Assembly (NCBI RefSeq): GCF_012222965.1
Contig: NZ_CP038241.1
Location: 558,001 to 622,000, forward strand
DNA from: Allofrancisella inopinata
GTDB taxonomy: Bacteria > Pseudomonadota > Gammaproteobacteria > Francisellales > Francisellaceae
Direction: 5' to 3'
Length of the DNA: 64,000 bases
A model generated the notes under the pieces. The model did no database searches. It was not told the DNA's origin and was given only the letters and a program-made list of their open reading frames with translations. This document shows, piece after piece, positions 44,131-57,043 of the stretch. Positions within the stretch are counted from its first letter, which is position 1. Each line of letters begins with the position of its first letter. The translations under genes and the position numbers were made by a program.

Positions 44131-46122
44131 TTACTCGGCAAAAGCATCTTGCGAGTAATTTGCTAAACTATTGACGTTATCACCAGTAATAACATTTTGG
44201 TAGTAAGTAGAAGCTGTACCCATTGCTGGTTGGTTTATAGCCCAGAACATAGATCCACCAAAACCTTTTTGGGCAATGTAGTCAATCATTTGTTTATCAA
44301 GCTCCAATCCTTCCCATTCTCCAGATGCAGCTTGCCCACCTGGTTCAAAGCCAAGAACCACTAAGCTAGGGTTTACATATTTAGAGAAGCTGTTTAACAT
44401 ATCCTCATAAACGGCTTTAGTCCAAGTTTTGCCATTAGGCATATCATTAGGACTTACATCATAAGCCATTATATTTACCCAATTGACAACCTCATCTAAT
44501 GAAGATTCATTGTCTTTTAACCATTTTTCAATAGCTATACCTTCTCCATCAGAATTAAAGTCAGCTGCAAAACCGTGATCTTTACTACTTTCAAAGAAAG
44601 CGTTAAATCTTGTAGTATAACCTATTTGCTTATCACTCATGCCTTCATCATCTAGTTTTTTTCTTAAGGTTTTAAGAGTTTTAGCTAAAGTTGCTAATTG
44701 TTGCTCTTTATTAGGGTTGGGTGAACCATCAGCTAATTGACTTAAATGTTCCCAGTCAAAATCTACGCCATCACCACCAAGTTTTAATAGTTCGATAACC
44801 TGATTAACAAAAGCGTCTATTTGATCATCACTAATTGTTTGCTGTAGGTCAGACCAGCCACCAATTGCCCATATAAATTTTCCATTGTTAGCATGCGTTA
44901 AACTTATAAGAGAGTCTATACGTACTCTTTGCCAATTATAGTTATTGTCCCACGGGTTTTGATAGTTACCCATAACACTTAGAACATCAGCGCCAGCCAT
45001 ACTTTCATTTATATGACCACTATTCCATTTTTTATTAGCAGGATTTTCTGGATTTGGCGAGCTATCTAATGTTAAGAAAGAATATAGTACATGAGTATAT
45101 GGAGCCACATCTTCAGCACTACCTTTATAGTCACCGCTTATTAAACCTGGCTTCCAGTTTTCCCAGTAACCTATAACTTTCTTACCTGATTCAATAGGAG
45201 CGACTTGTTCAAAAGTTAAATTAACATTTTGCTCGTTTTGATCAGCGACAAAGGAGCTAGGAGTTATACTAGCCTTATATCCAGAGATTTTATCTGCTGT
45301 CACAGTCCAAGTATCACCATTTTTTGGTAATTCTTCTGTATATACACCATTATCTGATACTTCTAATAACTGACTAGAGCCACTATTGCTTGTAAAATGT
45401 AAAGTTGTTTGTTTGCCTGTTGGCATACCTGCTATAGTTACATTTACTTTTGCACTAGCTACTTTTTCAGTAGTAAAGTTAAGTTGAGCATCTGTACGGC
45501 TACCTGTAGTAACTGTTACAACTATTGGCTTAGCTGTATAGCTATAGCCACCATATGTAAAGCTTTTAGCAGAAATAGTATATTTTAAGCCCTCTTCTGA
45601 GGCTGGTAAATTATCTATTACTGTAGCTGATGTGAAGTTAACTTCTCCTTGTGCTACTATATCTCCAGAGCTGTTATTAATTGTGTAGGTAGTTGACTTG
45701 ATTGCGTTACTATCTGCACTAGCTGTTAGGTTTATAGATCCTACTTGTGCTTGCTCGTAATTTACAGTAATGTTTTTAGTTTCATCTTTAGCTATAGAGA
45801 AACTACTAGGTGTTGCTGTACCTTGACTTGTTCCAATTGTTGATACATTAACTTTTAACTTACCAGCTGGTACATCTATTTTAGTTTTAGAACCCCATGC
45901 AACATTTTTAACCTCTGCTACCTTAATATCATTTTCATTGAAAATACTTATACTAGGCTTCTCATCTGATGTTATAAAGCTAGGTTTAGTAGGTATTGTA
46001 AAGTCTAGAGTAGCTTTTTCTTCTGCTTGACATAATGTCCAAGCATTTGTTTCTTTAGGAGACTTGCTTGTCCACCAGTCTCCTAATAATTGATAAATAG
46101 ATCCATCGTATTTAACAAAAGC
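44131..46122 (-). CDS. Chitinase, GH18 catalytic part downstream of a frameshift (broken chiA-like gene)
   Basis: This frame is open from the A7 tract at 46123-46129 to the stop at 44131, about 660 residues, but has no proper start there; the first in-frame ATG is at 45426. It continues the upstream fragment as AFVKYDGSIYQLLGDWWTSKSP, a chitin-binding (CBM5/12-like) module, then beta-sandwich domains, then a GH18 barrel beginning KVIGYWENWKPG. The catalytic DGVDFDWE has its acid Glu codon at 44749-44751. Chitinases hydrolyse chitin outside the cell. If the frameshift is real, the catalytic part is not made as a secreted protein unless slippage restores the frame. Confidence 0.8.
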   Translation of the reverse strand, partial: AFVKYDGSIYQLLGDWWTSKSPKETNAWTLCQAEEKATLDFTIPTKPSFITSDEKPSISIFNENDIKVAEVKNVAWGSKTKIDVPAGKLKVNVSTIGTSQGTATPSSFSIAKDETKNITVNYEQAQVGSINLTASADSNAIKSTTYTINNSSGDIVAQGEVNFTSATVIDNLPASEEGLKYTISAKSFTYGGYSYTAKPIVVTVTTGSRTDAQLNFTTEKVASAKVNVTIAGMPTGKQTTLHFTSNSGSSQLLEVSDNGVYTEELPKNGDTWTVTADKISGYKASITPSSFVADQNEQNVNLTFEQVAPIESGKKVIGYWENWKPGLISGDYKGSAEDVAPYTHVLYSFLTLDSSPNPENPANKKWNSGHINESMAGADVLSVMGNYQNPWDNNYNWQRVRIDSLISLTHANNGKFIWAIGGWSDLQQTISDDQIDAFVNQVIELLKLGGDGVDFDWEHLSQLADGSPNPNKEQQLATLAKTLKTLRKKLDDEGMSDKQIGYTTRFNAFFESSKDHGFAADFNSDGEGIAIEKWLKDNESSLDEVVNWVNIMAYDVSPNDMPNGKTWTKAVYEDMLNSFSKYVNPSLVVLGFEPGGQAASGEWEGLELDKQMIDYIAQKGFGGSMFWAINQPAMGTASTYYQNVITGDNVNSLANYSQDAFAE

Positions 46123-46711
46123 TTTTTTTATAGCCTGCCCAATATCCTTGATCTGTAGATTTAAACTCTGCTACGTTACTTGGTATAGTATCGCAGTCAC
46201 CAGGGGCTGGAGCAGGTTTTGCTGTATAGGTTAATGCAATAATTGTAGTAGCAGCAGAAACTGTTACTGTAGAAGGAGAAATTGTTCCTTCATCACCTTT
46301 AAGTTTAACAGTATAAGTTTCTGAGCCATCTTTTGGATATTCTAAAGTAACTTTACCATTTGAAACAGTAGAAGTACCTTTTGAGCTTACAAAATCAATT
46401 TGTGCTGTAGTAGGAAGATCACCTTGAATAGAAACACTTGCTGTAATCTTTTCAGATGGAGTTGGACTTGGACCAGGGCCTACTTCATCCCAAGCTTCCG
46501 TACCATATATACCAGAAGGTCTATACGCTGCTGATTTACACCAACCTTCATATGGCCAAGGTTTACATTTATAAGTTTTGCTTTGATCAGTTACAACGGT
46601 ACCTGCAGAGTAGCTACTTAGGTCAGAAGTAGACCAAGCTTCAACGGCAAAAGCTGAAGAGCCCATGAGAGATAGGGTTACTACTGAGATTAATTTTCTT
46701 TTTATATTCAT
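46112..46711 (-). CDS. Chitinase, N-terminal secreted part upstream of a frameshift
   Basis: From the ATG at 46709-46711 (preceded by AAGGAG) the product starts with a Sec signal, MNIKRKLISVVTLSLMGSSAFA, then a carbohydrate-binding module of CBM5/12 type (YSAGTVVTDQSKTYKCKPW...AWDEVG), a beta-sandwich domain and a Pro-rich linker. It ends abruptly in GYWAGYKKSFC after the A7 tract at 46123-46129. With six A instead of seven the frame would enter the GH18 part and give one protein of about 860 residues. Phase variation, pseudogenisation or a sequencing error are all possible. Confidence 0.8.
   Translation of the reverse strand: MNIKRKLISVVTLSLMGSSAFAVEAWSTSDLSSYSAGTVVTDQSKTYKCKPWPYEGWCKSAAYRPSGIYGTEAWDEVGPGPSPTPSEKITASVSIQGDLPTTAQIDFVSSKGTSTVSNGKVTLEYPKDGSETYTVKLKGDEGTISPSTVTVSAATTIIALTYTAKPAPAPGDCDTIPSNVAEFKSTDQGYWAGYKKSFC
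46123..46129 (-). other. A7 homopolymer at the chitinase frameshift
   Basis: Seven T on the plus strand (A7 in the gene). Upstream coding uses one frame up to here and downstream coding another, and removal of a single A joins them without loss of domain sequence. Confidence 0.75.
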
Positions 46712-46866
46712 ATTTTTCTCCTTAGTTTTAACATAAACCATTATGTTTACTAACTACAATTATAATCTTAAGTCAACAAGTTTGGTAGGGGTATAATTAA
46801 TAGATATTAGTTAAAATTAATTAGTAATACAAAGGTATATAAAGTGATAAAGATATTTAAACCACT

Positions 46867-46978
46867 TGTGGGACTGTTGCAAACTAAAATTATATGTTTC
46901 TAATCGTGTTAAAACTATGATTTTAGAATGTTTTTACCTCGTTATTCTTATCTAATACAAACGTGCAATAGCTCCACA
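46867..46978. repeat. Degenerate inverted-repeat element with IS-like ends
   Basis: TGTGGGACTGTTGCA at 46867-46881 and TGCAATAGCTCCACA at 46964-46978 are inverted with 12 of 15 matches. The 112-bp span is non-coding. The GGGACTGTTGCAA end resembles the 27-nt repeats at 12957 and 42641. Probably a decayed MITE. Confidence 0.4.
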
Positions 46979-47047
46979 ATATTTAATAAGCAATTACCTA
47001 CAGAATTCTAAATCCTAGAAAAACTTCAAAAATTTCATAAAAAGCTC

Positions 47048-47076
47048 TTGCGTTGAGAGAGGGAGGTGTGTATTAT
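47048..47076 (+). promoter_or_regulatory. Putative rrn promoter
   Basis: TTGCGT at 47048-47053, 17-bp spacer, TATTAT at 47071-47076, about 135 bp upstream of mature 16S. It is the best sigma-70 match in the leader region. Confidence 0.5.
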
Positions 47077-47210
47077 ATGTCTTCACTGGCTGACGGGTGA
47101 TGTTAGCGGTAGAGAGGGGCTTGATGCCTGGAGATATTTAAGAGATATATTAAATACAAACACTTTGTTGAAGAATTTGAGTTTAGTGATTGAGTCAGAG
47201 AATTAGATTA

Positions 47211-48736
<1,526 letters not shown>

Positions 48737-48836
48737 AAGGAAATACGAAAAGAATAATAAGAATAGAGCTTAATTGCTAATTCAGATGAATTGATAGAGT
48801 GTTTGTAGCTAATATATTTTAGTGTAAATAAGATAC

Positions 48837-48913
<77 letters not shown>

Positions 48914-48922
48914 TTTTTTTTT

Positions 48923-48998
48923 TGGCCCATAGCTCAGCTGGGAGAGCACCTGCTTTGCACGCAGGGGGTCAGCGGTTCGATCCCGCTTGGCTCCACCA
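48923..48998 (+). tRNA. tRNA-Ala (anticodon TGC) with mispaired acceptor stem
   Basis: 76 nt with CCA, in the usual place after tRNA-Ile. The anticodon arm CCTGC-TTTGCAC-GCAGG gives TGC, and the D and T arms are normal. The 5' acceptor strand reads TGGCCCA where pairing with TGGCTCC at 48988-48994 calls for GGGGCCA, so pairs 1-72 (T-C) and 4-69 (C-C) are broken. The G3-T70 identity pair is kept. Position 1 merges with a T10 run at 48914-48923. Confidence 0.9.
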
Positions 48999-49051
48999 AT
49001 ATTTTATTTGCATGAATATAGAGATATTTAACAATTTAGTATAGAAATAGA

Positions 49052-51931
<2,880 letters not shown>

Positions 51932-51984
51932 GTCTATTTCTATGCTGAATTGTTAAATATCTTTATAATCCAAAACTCAAGTTT

Positions 51985-52096
51985 TGGCGATGATAGCTTG
52001 TAGGAACCACCTGATCCCTTTCCGAACTCAGAAGTGAAACTACAACACGCCGATGATAGTCTGGCTCTTGCCCAGGTGAAAGTAGGTAGTCGCCAT
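51985..52096 (+). rRNA. 5S ribosomal RNA
   Basis: About 112 nt. The terminal helix TTGGCGA...GTCGCCA closes the molecule, and CCTTTCCGAACTCAGAAGTGAAAC is the diagnostic loop. It ends just before a CTTTTTT/AAAAAAA stretch and completes the rrn operon. Confidence 0.93.
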
Positions 52097-52135
52097 CTTT
52101 TTTAAAAAAACAACAGAGCAATAAATACAAAAATA

Positions 52136-52426
52136 TTAATTAAAAGCTTTGTCTTCGTTTATCCACAAAATTACTAGATTAGGTAAAACAGTTTGGGCTC
52201 TTTCATATTGATAATCATCTGGATAAGCTCTTATATCATCAAGTAACTTTGCTTGGGTTAGTTTAATTTCAGGCCTAGATTTGGTAACCTTGGGGTTAAT
52301 TTGTTTACTCCATAAGTATACTGAATTTTTACTAATCTTAAATCTATCTGCTGTAGCTTGGTATGTTAAACCTTCAGACTCTTTTATCGATAATACTTTC
52401 TTACGAAAATCTAGTGAATAGGTCAT
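52136..52426 (-). pseudogene. IS630-type transposase N-terminal fragment
   Basis: 96 residues. MTYSLDFRKKVLSIKESEGLTYQATADRF followed by SKNSVYLWSK is the helix-turn-helix start of IS630-family OrfA transposases, and PDDYQYERA follows as in the family. After ERAQ the sequence departs (VLPNLVILWINEDKAFN) and stops only 40 bp from the end of 5S rRNA, so there is no room for the catalytic DDE part. A truncated insertion sequence abutting the rrn operon. Confidence 0.75.
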
Positions 52427-52465
52427 TGGATCAAATACAAAATATTATAACTAAAATATAGTAAT

Positions 52466-54502
52466 TTAGCTATATTTAGTAAATTTAATTTTCTTCTTTT
52501 GTAGGGATGCTAGTTCTTCTGCAGATTCTTGCTGTAATGAAAATTTAAGACTTCTCTTTTTATTGATATTTTCCAATAATAGAATCGGATCATTATTATT
52601 AAATTCATAATTATTTAATGATGTAAAGATATTTGTTGTCATATTTGAAGACCTTGATATAACGGTGTTACACAAGTTATTAAAAGAATTTTTAGGAGAG
52701 AAAGATGGGCCCATATTATTTTGGTTATTATTGAAATCAAAAGAATTTTTACGAGATAGAGAGAAGTCTATATTATTTTGATTATTATTAAAGTCAAAAG
52801 AATTTTTAGGAGAGAAAGATGGGCCCATATTATTTTGGTTATTATCGAAATCAAAAGAATTTTTACGAGATAGAGAGAAGTCTATATTATTTTGATTATT
52901 ATTAAAGTCAAAAGAATTTTTAGGAGAGAAAGATGTGCCCATATTATTCTGGTTATTATTGAAATCAAAAGAATTTTTACGAGATAGAGAGAAGTCTATA
53001 TTATTTTGATTATTATTAAAGTCAAAAGAATTTTTAGGAGAGAAAGATGGGCCCATATTATTTTGGTTATTATCGAAATCAAAAGAATTTTTACGAGATA
53101 GAGAGAAGTCTATATTATTTTGATTATTATTAAAGTCAAAAGAATTTTTAGGAGAGAAAGATGTGCCCATATTATTCTGGTTATTATTGAAATCAAAAGA
53201 ATTTTTACGAGATAGAGAGAAGCCTATATTATTTTGATTATTATTAAAGTCAAAAGAATTTTTAGGAGAGAAAGATGTGCCCATATTATTCTGGTTATTA
53301 TTGAAATCAAAAGAATTTTTACGAGATAGAGAGAAGCCTATATTATTTTGATTATTATTAAAGTCAGAAAAACTTTTACGAAAGAGATCGAAGCTTATAT
53401 CATTTTGGTTATTAGAACTAATATTAAACTGTGTTGAGATTTGGTTTTCTTGGATATAAAATCCAGTGAACCAAGGGTGCTGCAAAGAGGTGCTAAGTTG
53501 GCTTGATACTTTTGTATAGTTAGCACCATTCCAAATCCAAATTCCGTGTTCATTATTATTGGTACTACTGTGTAAAATATACTTACTTAAGTAGGTGCTT
53601 ATATTAGTTTCAACGTAGTCAGAGAGGATAATGTGGTATAGTTCAGTTTGTCCTTTATAATCCAAGAATTTTTTCCTAATATTAGAGGAATGATCCATAC
53701 ATATCTCTAATGATGCCTTAAACGTGTTATCAAAACAGTTTAGCATGTTATAATGTTGCAAAATAGAGCCAGGCATATACAATAAATTATCAGTATTGTC
53801 AACTTCATTAAAATTTGTGATTTTATTATATTTATAAATTCCAGTAGGCAAGATACAAAGGGCTGTATTTAAGACCATCTGACTATCAGGTTTAGTTTTT
53901 AACGTATCAAGACCTTTTTCTATATACTGTATTTCATTTTGTATATTTAAGTTCATAACGTTACATTTATAGTAGGTACCTTTATGACTTTCATAATGTT
54001 TTATGTATCTATCCTTTCGATGAAATTCAGCTGGGATCTTATTATTATTTTTTAGGCGCTGTTCTTCAATAGTGATATTTCGTTGTAATAGCTCTAGTTC
54101 ATGGTTTTCAACTAAACATATGTAATTATTATTCTCATCTAAGAAATTGTTGAGATCAACAATTTTATTTTTTAGTTCGGTAAAGTGATCGACTACTTTT
54201 TTTCTTCTCATTACAGTTCCAATAATGAATACACAATTTTTACGCGTTAATGATTGGGACAAAGTGGATTTTAACTTTTTCCATTCCTGTTGGCAGATTG
54301 AAATAGAACCATCAATACTATGTCCATATAAGCTATATTCAGGTAGAATCACAATGTGATTGTCAGCATTGTTACAATATGTATTATAATAACTGGTCAG
54401 GTGTGATATAAACTCATTTAGACGCCCAGGACGTTGCTCTTTGGTGCATGGTTGAGGCAATTTATTTTTTGGCTGAAGAAGGTGAAAAGTTAAAGCTGTC
54501 AT
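52466..54502 (-). CDS. Divergent nitrilase-fold (CN hydrolase-like) protein with C-terminal Asn-rich tandem repeats
   Basis: 678 residues. Residues 1 to about 350 carry the nitrilase layout: Glu55 in VILPEYSLYG, a candidate Lys163 in FHRKDRYI, and Cys268 in SLEICMDH, which is the E-K-C triad order of the C-N hydrolase superfamily. A 70-residue charged insertion (about 100-170) separates the first two, unlike typical members. Residues from about 375 to 605 are twelve 19-residue units, FDFNNNQNN followed alternately by IxFSLSRKNS and MGxSFSPKNS. The tail is Lys-rich (KKKIKFTKYS), like a nuclear-localisation patch. No Sec signal. A host-directed role is inference; an amidase or an inactive scaffold are both possible. 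Confidence 0.65.
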   Translation of the reverse strand: MTALTFHLLQPKNKLPQPCTKEQRPGRLNEFISHLTSYYNTYCNNADNHIVILPEYSLYGHSIDGSISICQQEWKKLKSTLSQSLTRKNCVFIIGTVMRRKKVVDHFTELKNKIVDLNNFLDENNNYICLVENHELELLQRNITIEEQRLKNNNKIPAEFHRKDRYIKHYESHKGTYYKCNVMNLNIQNEIQYIEKGLDTLKTKPDSQMVLNTALCILPTGIYKYNKITNFNEVDNTDNLLYMPGSILQHYNMLNCFDNTFKASLEICMDHSSNIRKKFLDYKGQTELYHIILSDYVETNISTYLSKYILHSSTNNNEHGIWIWNGANYTKVSSQLSTSLQHPWFTGFYIQENQISTQFNISSNNQNDISFDLFRKSFSDFNNNQNNIGFSLSRKNSFDFNNNQNNMGTSFSPKNSFDFNNNQNNIGFSLSRKNSFDFNNNQNNMGTSFSPKNSFDFNNNQNNIDFSLSRKNSFDFDNNQNNMGPSFSPKNSFDFNNNQNNIDFSLSRKNSFDFNNNQNNMGTSFSPKNSFDFNNNQNNIDFSLSRKNSFDFDNNQNNMGPSFSPKNSFDFNNNQNNIDFSLSRKNSFDFNNNQNNMGPSFSPKNSFNNLCNTVISRSSNMTTNIFTSLNNYEFNNNDPILLLENINKKRSLKFSLQQESAEELASLQKKKIKFTKYS
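52684..53368 (-). repeat. In-frame 57/114-bp tandem repeat
   Basis: Twelve 57-bp units, alternating in two types, so the main period is 114 bp (six copies). A 228-bp higher-order pattern is visible: units with the FDFDNNQ variant recur every four units. Copies differ by only one or two bases, so expansion is recent. All keep the reading frame of the nitrilase-like gene. Confidence 0.93.
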
Positions 54503-54807
54503 ATTAGTTGTTCTCCACTCGTTTTTTAGGCTCTTGATTAAAAGTTTCCTTTTGCTAAATAAAATAATATAGCTTTAAAGTATAATTCGATATGAGGTGC
54601 ATTTAATAAGAGGTAAGAATTCTTACTAGTTGTTACTCTTCTAAAAGACTGGTTTATAGAGCCTAAAATATTTAAAATCTGGGAAATAATATAAGTAGTT
54701 AGCTATGTAGTAAACTTAAACGTTGAGGTTACAATCTAGTATTTATAAGAAAAAAACACTTTAAGGAACTAGTTTCTGAAATAGGTTATACTTTTTTTAG
54801 GATAAAA
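54503..54807. other. Intergenic region without recognised feature
   Basis: 305 bp between the repeat nitrilase and rsmB, both on the minus strand. AT-rich, with no gene, RNA or repeat that I can identify. Confidence 0.5.
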
Positions 54808-56103
54808 CTAAGCTCTATTTGTATGGGTAGAATCTAGTTTTCTAATTAAACAATAATAAAATCCATCACCATTTTCTTCAAATGGTAATATTTGGTAACC
54901 AAAATCTGTTTTATACTCTTCTAAAAGCTGTATTTTTTCAATTTTAGCATTATGGTTTTTACTTAGGAATTTATTTATTTGATCTTGGTTTTCTTGTTTT
55001 AGTATTGAGCAAGTTATGTATAAAAGGTAACCGCCTTCTTCTAAATTATTATCCCATAAGTTTTGCAAAATCTGTTGTTGTAATAACTGAATATTTTCAA
55101 TATCTTTAGGTTTTCGCAAAAGCTTAATATCTGGATTCCGTTTTAAAGTTCCTAAAGCTGAGCAGGGGGCATCAAGAATTATCTTGTTAAACTTTCCATT
55201 AAATGGTCTAGTCAAGTCATGTTTGACTATATTTATGTGATTACTTGCGTTAACTCTAGTTACACTACTTTTTAGTAATTCTAATCTTTTATCAATTATA
55301 TCAACAGCAGTAATTTTAGTTTTAGGATTTAATTCTATGAGATGTGTGGTTTTACCACCAGGGGCAGCACATGCATCTAATATATTATCATGGTCTTGAG
55401 GGTTTATTATCCAGCCAGCATATTGTGCGGATATATCTTGTACTGTGAAATAACCATCGTTAAAAAGACGATTTTTTTGTATATCAATAGCAGTTTTTAG
55501 TTCTATACAGTTTTCTACTTTAGTAGTAGAAAATGCAATATTATTTTCTTTTAGGTAATTAATAACTAGTTGAGAGTCTTTATTTCTATTAAGACGTATA
55601 AACATATTAGCTTTAGAGTTGACACCTTTAGCTATTTTAAGATGATTCTTTGGATATTGCTTTTTGAGTATATTGATTATCCAATTAGGTAAATCAAGAA
55701 GTTTGTATTCTAAATAATCAGTTTTGATTTGCTCTATATTTCTTAGAACGTTTCTTAATACTCCATTGACAAGCTTTTTAGCCCAAATAATTTTTAAATC
55801 TTTACAAGCATTTACAGTTTCATTAATAGTAGCGTAGTGAGGCTGATTAGTTTCTAAAAGTTGTAAAGTCCCAAGCATTACTAGGATTTTAACGTTAGAT
55901 TTAGTGTTTTTATTGATAAAATTCTGGGTAATTCTTTCTATAGAATAATAATTTCTAAAAAACTCGTAACAAAGTAACTTTATAAAAGATTTATCTTGAT
56001 CAGTTATCTGCAGTTGAGATAATTTATTATCGATAGTTAAAAGAGAATATTTGTTAGCTAAAATGTCTGTAATAGATTTAGCAGCAATAGCTCTAGTATT
56101 CAT
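54808..56103 (-). CDS. rsmB: 16S rRNA (cytosine-967-C5)-methyltransferase RsmB
   Basis: 431 residues. The N-terminal NusB-like helical domain (LLTIDNKLSQL to NGVLRNVLRN) is followed by a Rossmann methyltransferase with DACAAPGGKTTHL for SAM, LDAPCSALGTLKRNPD and the catalytic YITCSIL. It methylates C967 of 16S rRNA. The ATG overlaps the suhB stop by one base, so they are co-translated. The common neighbour fmt is absent. Confidence 0.96.
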   Translation of the reverse strand: MNTRAIAAKSITDILANKYSLLTIDNKLSQLQITDQDKSFIKLLCYEFFRNYYSIERITQNFINKNTKSNVKILVMLGTLQLLETNQPHYATINETVNACKDLKIIWAKKLVNGVLRNVLRNIEQIKTDYLEYKLLDLPNWIINILKKQYPKNHLKIAKGVNSKANMFIRLNRNKDSQLVINYLKENNIAFSTTKVENCIELKTAIDIQKNRLFNDGYFTVQDISAQYAGWIINPQDHDNILDACAAPGGKTTHLIELNPKTKITAVDIIDKRLELLKSSVTRVNASNHINIVKHDLTRPFNGKFNKIILDAPCSALGTLKRNPDIKLLRKPKDIENIQLLQQQILQNLWDNNLEEGGYLLYITCSILKQENQDQINKFLSKNHNAKIEKIQLLEEYKTDFGYQILPFEENGDGFYYCLIRKLDSTHTNRA

Positions 56104-56894
56104 TATTTAACATGTTTTGCTAGAAGTTTTATAAGCTTTGGTTGTATTTTTTTGTTTCCAGCGACTATTACTTGTAAATTGTGAATATCACTAACACCTT
56201 TAATGTCTGTAATAATAGCACCAGCTTCTTTTGCAATAACATATCCAGCTGCGATATCCCATAATTCAACATAACTACAAGTCCAAAGTCCATCAATATA
56301 TCCAGCTGCTAAATATGCCATATCCATAGCGATACTACCAGAATACCTGTAGCCTGCAATTTGCTGTTGAAGTTTTATTAATTCTGCTACGTAACTATCA
56401 TTAAAAGTTTTACGTGAATATTTTAATGATGCTGATATCAAAGTATCATCTAACTCTTGACTTTGTGACACTCTGATTTTTTTACCATTTAGTTGAGCAC
56501 CTTGACCTTTATATGCACTAAACATTAAATCCAAAAATGGATTATAGATTACACCAAGTACTAATTCCTCATCTTTTTTAAGAGCTATAGAAATACAGCA
56601 GTGGGGCAGACCATGAACAAAGTTGTTAGTGCCATCAATAGGATCAATTATCCAAGAAAATCTACTTTCTTTGTTACCGAATTCACCAGCTTCTTCTGTA
56701 ATGAAATAATCATCAAAGCCTAGCTTTTTTATACTATCAACAAGAAAATTCTCTACAGCTATATCAATATTTGACATGATAGTATTATTAGCTTTCTTAG
56801 AGGTTTTTATAGAGCTTATGTCATTTTGAGCTTGTAGAATTATTTTTCCAGCTTTTCTGGCAGTGGTAGTGATCGCATTTACGATTGGCTTCAT
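56103..56894 (-). CDS. suhB: Inositol-1-monophosphatase SuhB
   Basis: Mg2+-dependent phosphatase of the inositol monophosphatase family. 263 residues with ITEEAGEF, the metal site WIIDPIDGTNNFVHGLPH and the late VELWDIAAGYVIAKEAGA. In enterobacteria SuhB also joins the rRNA antitermination complex, and coupling to rsmB here would suit a ribosome-linked role. Confidence 0.95.
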   Translation of the reverse strand: MKPIVNAITTTARKAGKIILQAQNDISSIKTSKKANNTIMSNIDIAVENFLVDSIKKLGFDDYFITEEAGEFGNKESRFSWIIDPIDGTNNFVHGLPHCCISIALKKDEELVLGVIYNPFLDLMFSAYKGQGAQLNGKKIRVSQSQELDDTLISASLKYSRKTFNDSYVAELIKLQQQIAGYRYSGSIAMDMAYLAAGYIDGLWTCSYVELWDIAAGYVIAKEAGAIITDIKGVSDIHNLQVIVAGNKKIQPKLIKLLAKHVK

Positions 56895-57043
56895 AATTAG
56901 AATTTAAAGTTTTAAATTTTTTACATATGATACATTATTTATTGCTAAAATAGCATAGGTAGATTTAAATAAACTTGTATTACACATTATGCACAGCTGT
57001 TGAACGTTGACTAACTTAGAATCTATGATTCTAGTATCCAGCA

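Larger units (their letters stand above)
46742..47210. other. Region upstream of the rrn operon
   Basis: 469 bp without a gene. It contains a degenerate inverted-repeat element (46867-46978) and the rrn promoter (47048-47076), followed by a leader of about 130 bp to 16S. Confidence 0.7.

Noticed and set aside
46112-46135. Programmed -1 ribosomal frameshift in the chitinase gene
   Set aside because: Reading the catalytic part needs a +1 shift or loss of one A, and a -1 shift at the A7 tract gives an unrelated frame.
52684-53368. CRISPR-like array
   Set aside because: There are no unique spacers; the whole 57/114-bp unit is repeated and is translated in frame.
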